Assembly (NCBI GenBank): GCA_003833135.1
Contig: QZLH01001059.1
Coordinates: 24,525-45,783, forward strand
From: Oehlia diaphana
Lineage: Eukaryota; Glomeromycota; Glomeromycetes; Glomerales; Glomeraceae
Reading direction: 5' to 3'
DNA: 21,259 nucleotides
A program made the translations under genes and the position numbers. The stretch's first letter is position 1. The number at the start of each line of letters is the position of its first letter. Below, in pieces: positions 20,303 to 21,259 of this stretch. Below the pieces are notes generated by a model that did not search any database, was not told where the DNA came from, and saw only the letters and a list, made by a program, of their open reading frames with translations.

Positions 20303-20876
20303 TATGTAGTCGTGACGATAACCTTCGGACTTAATAACGGTTTCCGTTTCCTGATATTACAGTATTTTTGTTACACAATATTACATAAAGCGCAGTAAGA
20401 ACATTAAAATACTCAACTTTATACAATAATTTTAGTATTTTTATTTTATAAAAAATTGGAAGTGTGTGAATTTCTTTTCTTTTTATTTTACTATAACGAT
20501 AATACGAGCATTTCCTAAATAATTATTATATGTCATAATTCATGATTACATACTACAGTAGTATGATCATAGTATGTCTTAAAAAGTAACGTCGTTAATT
20601 GAACTTTACATTTAATGTTAAAATTGCCATCTTTTTTATGGCGGATGAAAAAAGTACTTTGTTTCCGGATTTTTAATTTGAAAAATACGCGCCCAAATAT
20701 TAACAGCCAGTGCATAAGTAAAAATTGTAAACATGAAATTATTTAATATCTTTAATTGATTTATCATAAAAATTTAGTTGCCATTAACATTAAATGAATT
20801 CTACTTTAATTCTTCATTTCTTCATAATTATTATAATTTAAATTTATATTTGAGTTTTCAATTCTTTCAACAAATA
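20303..20876. other. intergenic, one small palindrome
   Basis: No supported gene. catactac and gtagtatg form a perfect 8-bp inverted pair around one A at 20549-20565. A 60-codon minus-strand frame (20533-20715) has no domain, splice context or conservation that would support it. Confidence 0.45.
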
Positions 20877-20890
20877 TTAAGGGTTAGGGT
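20877..20890. repeat. short telomere-like stretch (TTAGGG type)
   Basis: ttaagggttagggt holds two GGGTTA-like units. The orientation is opposite to the stretch at 1205-1232. Very short, so chance is possible. Confidence 0.3.
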
Positions 20891-20914
20891 CAGGTAACTT
20901 AAGTTGCTATCATC

Positions 20915-21167
20915 ATGGTGAATAATGGAAGTGTAAATTCTGTAGGCAATCAAATTGGTGTTGGAAAAGAATCTGGTACAGTAATCTTTTACATACTACC
21001 CATAAAAGTCAAAATTGACTTTGATTTTTGCAGATTACAAATTTTAAAAAAACGAACCCATTAAAAATGTACCACTAGAAAAAGGAAAAGCTAAGCAATT
21101 GGAAGGACTGAGAAATCATATATTTTTTGGTGGCAAGATATTGAATGGGGGAGTAGAAAGTGAGTAA
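20915..21167 (+). pseudogene. unrecognised open-frame fragments near the right edge
   Basis: A 49-codon frame starts at 20915 (MVNNGSVNSVGNQIGVGKES) and ends at 21064. A second frame, open from about 21048 to 21167 (KNVPLEKGKAKQLEGLRN, then HIFFGGKILNGGVESE), has a balanced amino-acid composition unlike the surrounding AT-rich noise but no upstream Met or clear acceptor. They might be pieces of one decayed gene with an intron between (donor after GKESG, acceptor ttttgcag near 21034), but the frames do not join cleanly. No domain is recognised. Confidence 0.2.
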
Positions 21168-21225
21168 CGTAGATTGACTAATTGAGTAACGTAAGATCAC
21201 ATAAATTTCTCAATCTACGTTACTC
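21162..21225. repeat. perfect 16-bp inverted repeat with extra internal copy
   Basis: gagtaacgtagattga (21162-21177) and tcaatctacgttactc (21210-21225) are exact reverse complements with a 32-nt spacer. A third partial copy, gagtaacgtaagat, lies in the spacer (21184-21197), and gaacgtaagatgt ends the window (21247-21259). This could be one end of a repeat or transposon cut off by the window edge. Confidence 0.65.
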
Positions 21226-21259
21226 CCATATACTGTATAAGACACGGAACGTAAGATGT

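Noticed and set aside
20533..20715. 60-codon minus-strand open frame
   Set aside because: No recognisable domain, no splice context and no repeat support; length is unremarkable for this composition.

Overview
The window looks like nuclear DNA of an arbuscular-mycorrhizal fungus (Glomeromycotina, Rhizophagus-like). This is inferred from very AT-rich sequence, genes cut by many 64-126 nt GT-AG introns, a BTB-BACK-TLDc gene, and an ion-channel family arranged in tandem. No database search was possible, so the taxon is an inference.

Layout. Positions 1-1400 hold no secure gene, only weak exon-like pieces on the minus strand, small inverted repeats and a short telomere-like stretch. Positions 1410-7938 are the first copy of a segmental duplication. 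It carries an intact 11-exon gene on the plus strand (1996-7508) whose exons join to 1574 codons. Its N-terminal half is probably a beta-propeller-like cytosolic region, followed by a six-transmembrane TRP/Ion_trans-like cation channel. Positions 7939-9582 contain decayed pieces of a Pam18/Tim14 J-domain gene and a T-rich minisatellite. Positions 9583-9933 are a relic of the 5' end and upstream region of a BTB gene, split by a short retroposon with target-site duplications. Positions 10965-12516 (minus) are a BTB-BACK-TLDc gene with one frameshift and one in-frame stop. Positions 12657-19539 are the second copy of the duplication, with a second channel gene (13450-19018) that keeps all 11 exons and every junction but has one extra base early in exon 2. 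Positions 19540-21259 hold no convincing gene, only inverted repeats, a possible MITE, another short telomere-like stretch and a perfect 16-bp inverted repeat near the right edge.

How the parts relate. The two channel genes are paralogues from one tandem duplication. They share a 42-bp identical promoter block with a CCAAT box, a TATA-like element, a perfect palindrome just before the start codon, all exon phases including a 25-nt microexon, and a 3' CACGTG motif. They differ in the pore, in the length of acidic low-complexity stretches, in a 38-codon insertion and in a roughly 150-bp promoter indel. The BTB gene is divergent from the second channel gene, and the junction between the BTB upstream region and duplication copy 2 falls at about 12657. 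The most interesting material is the propeller-plus-channel family and its intron-level conservation, the possible splice rescue of the frameshift in copy 2, and the self-contained record of a retroposon insertion (filled site at 9796-9896, empty site at 12613-12621).
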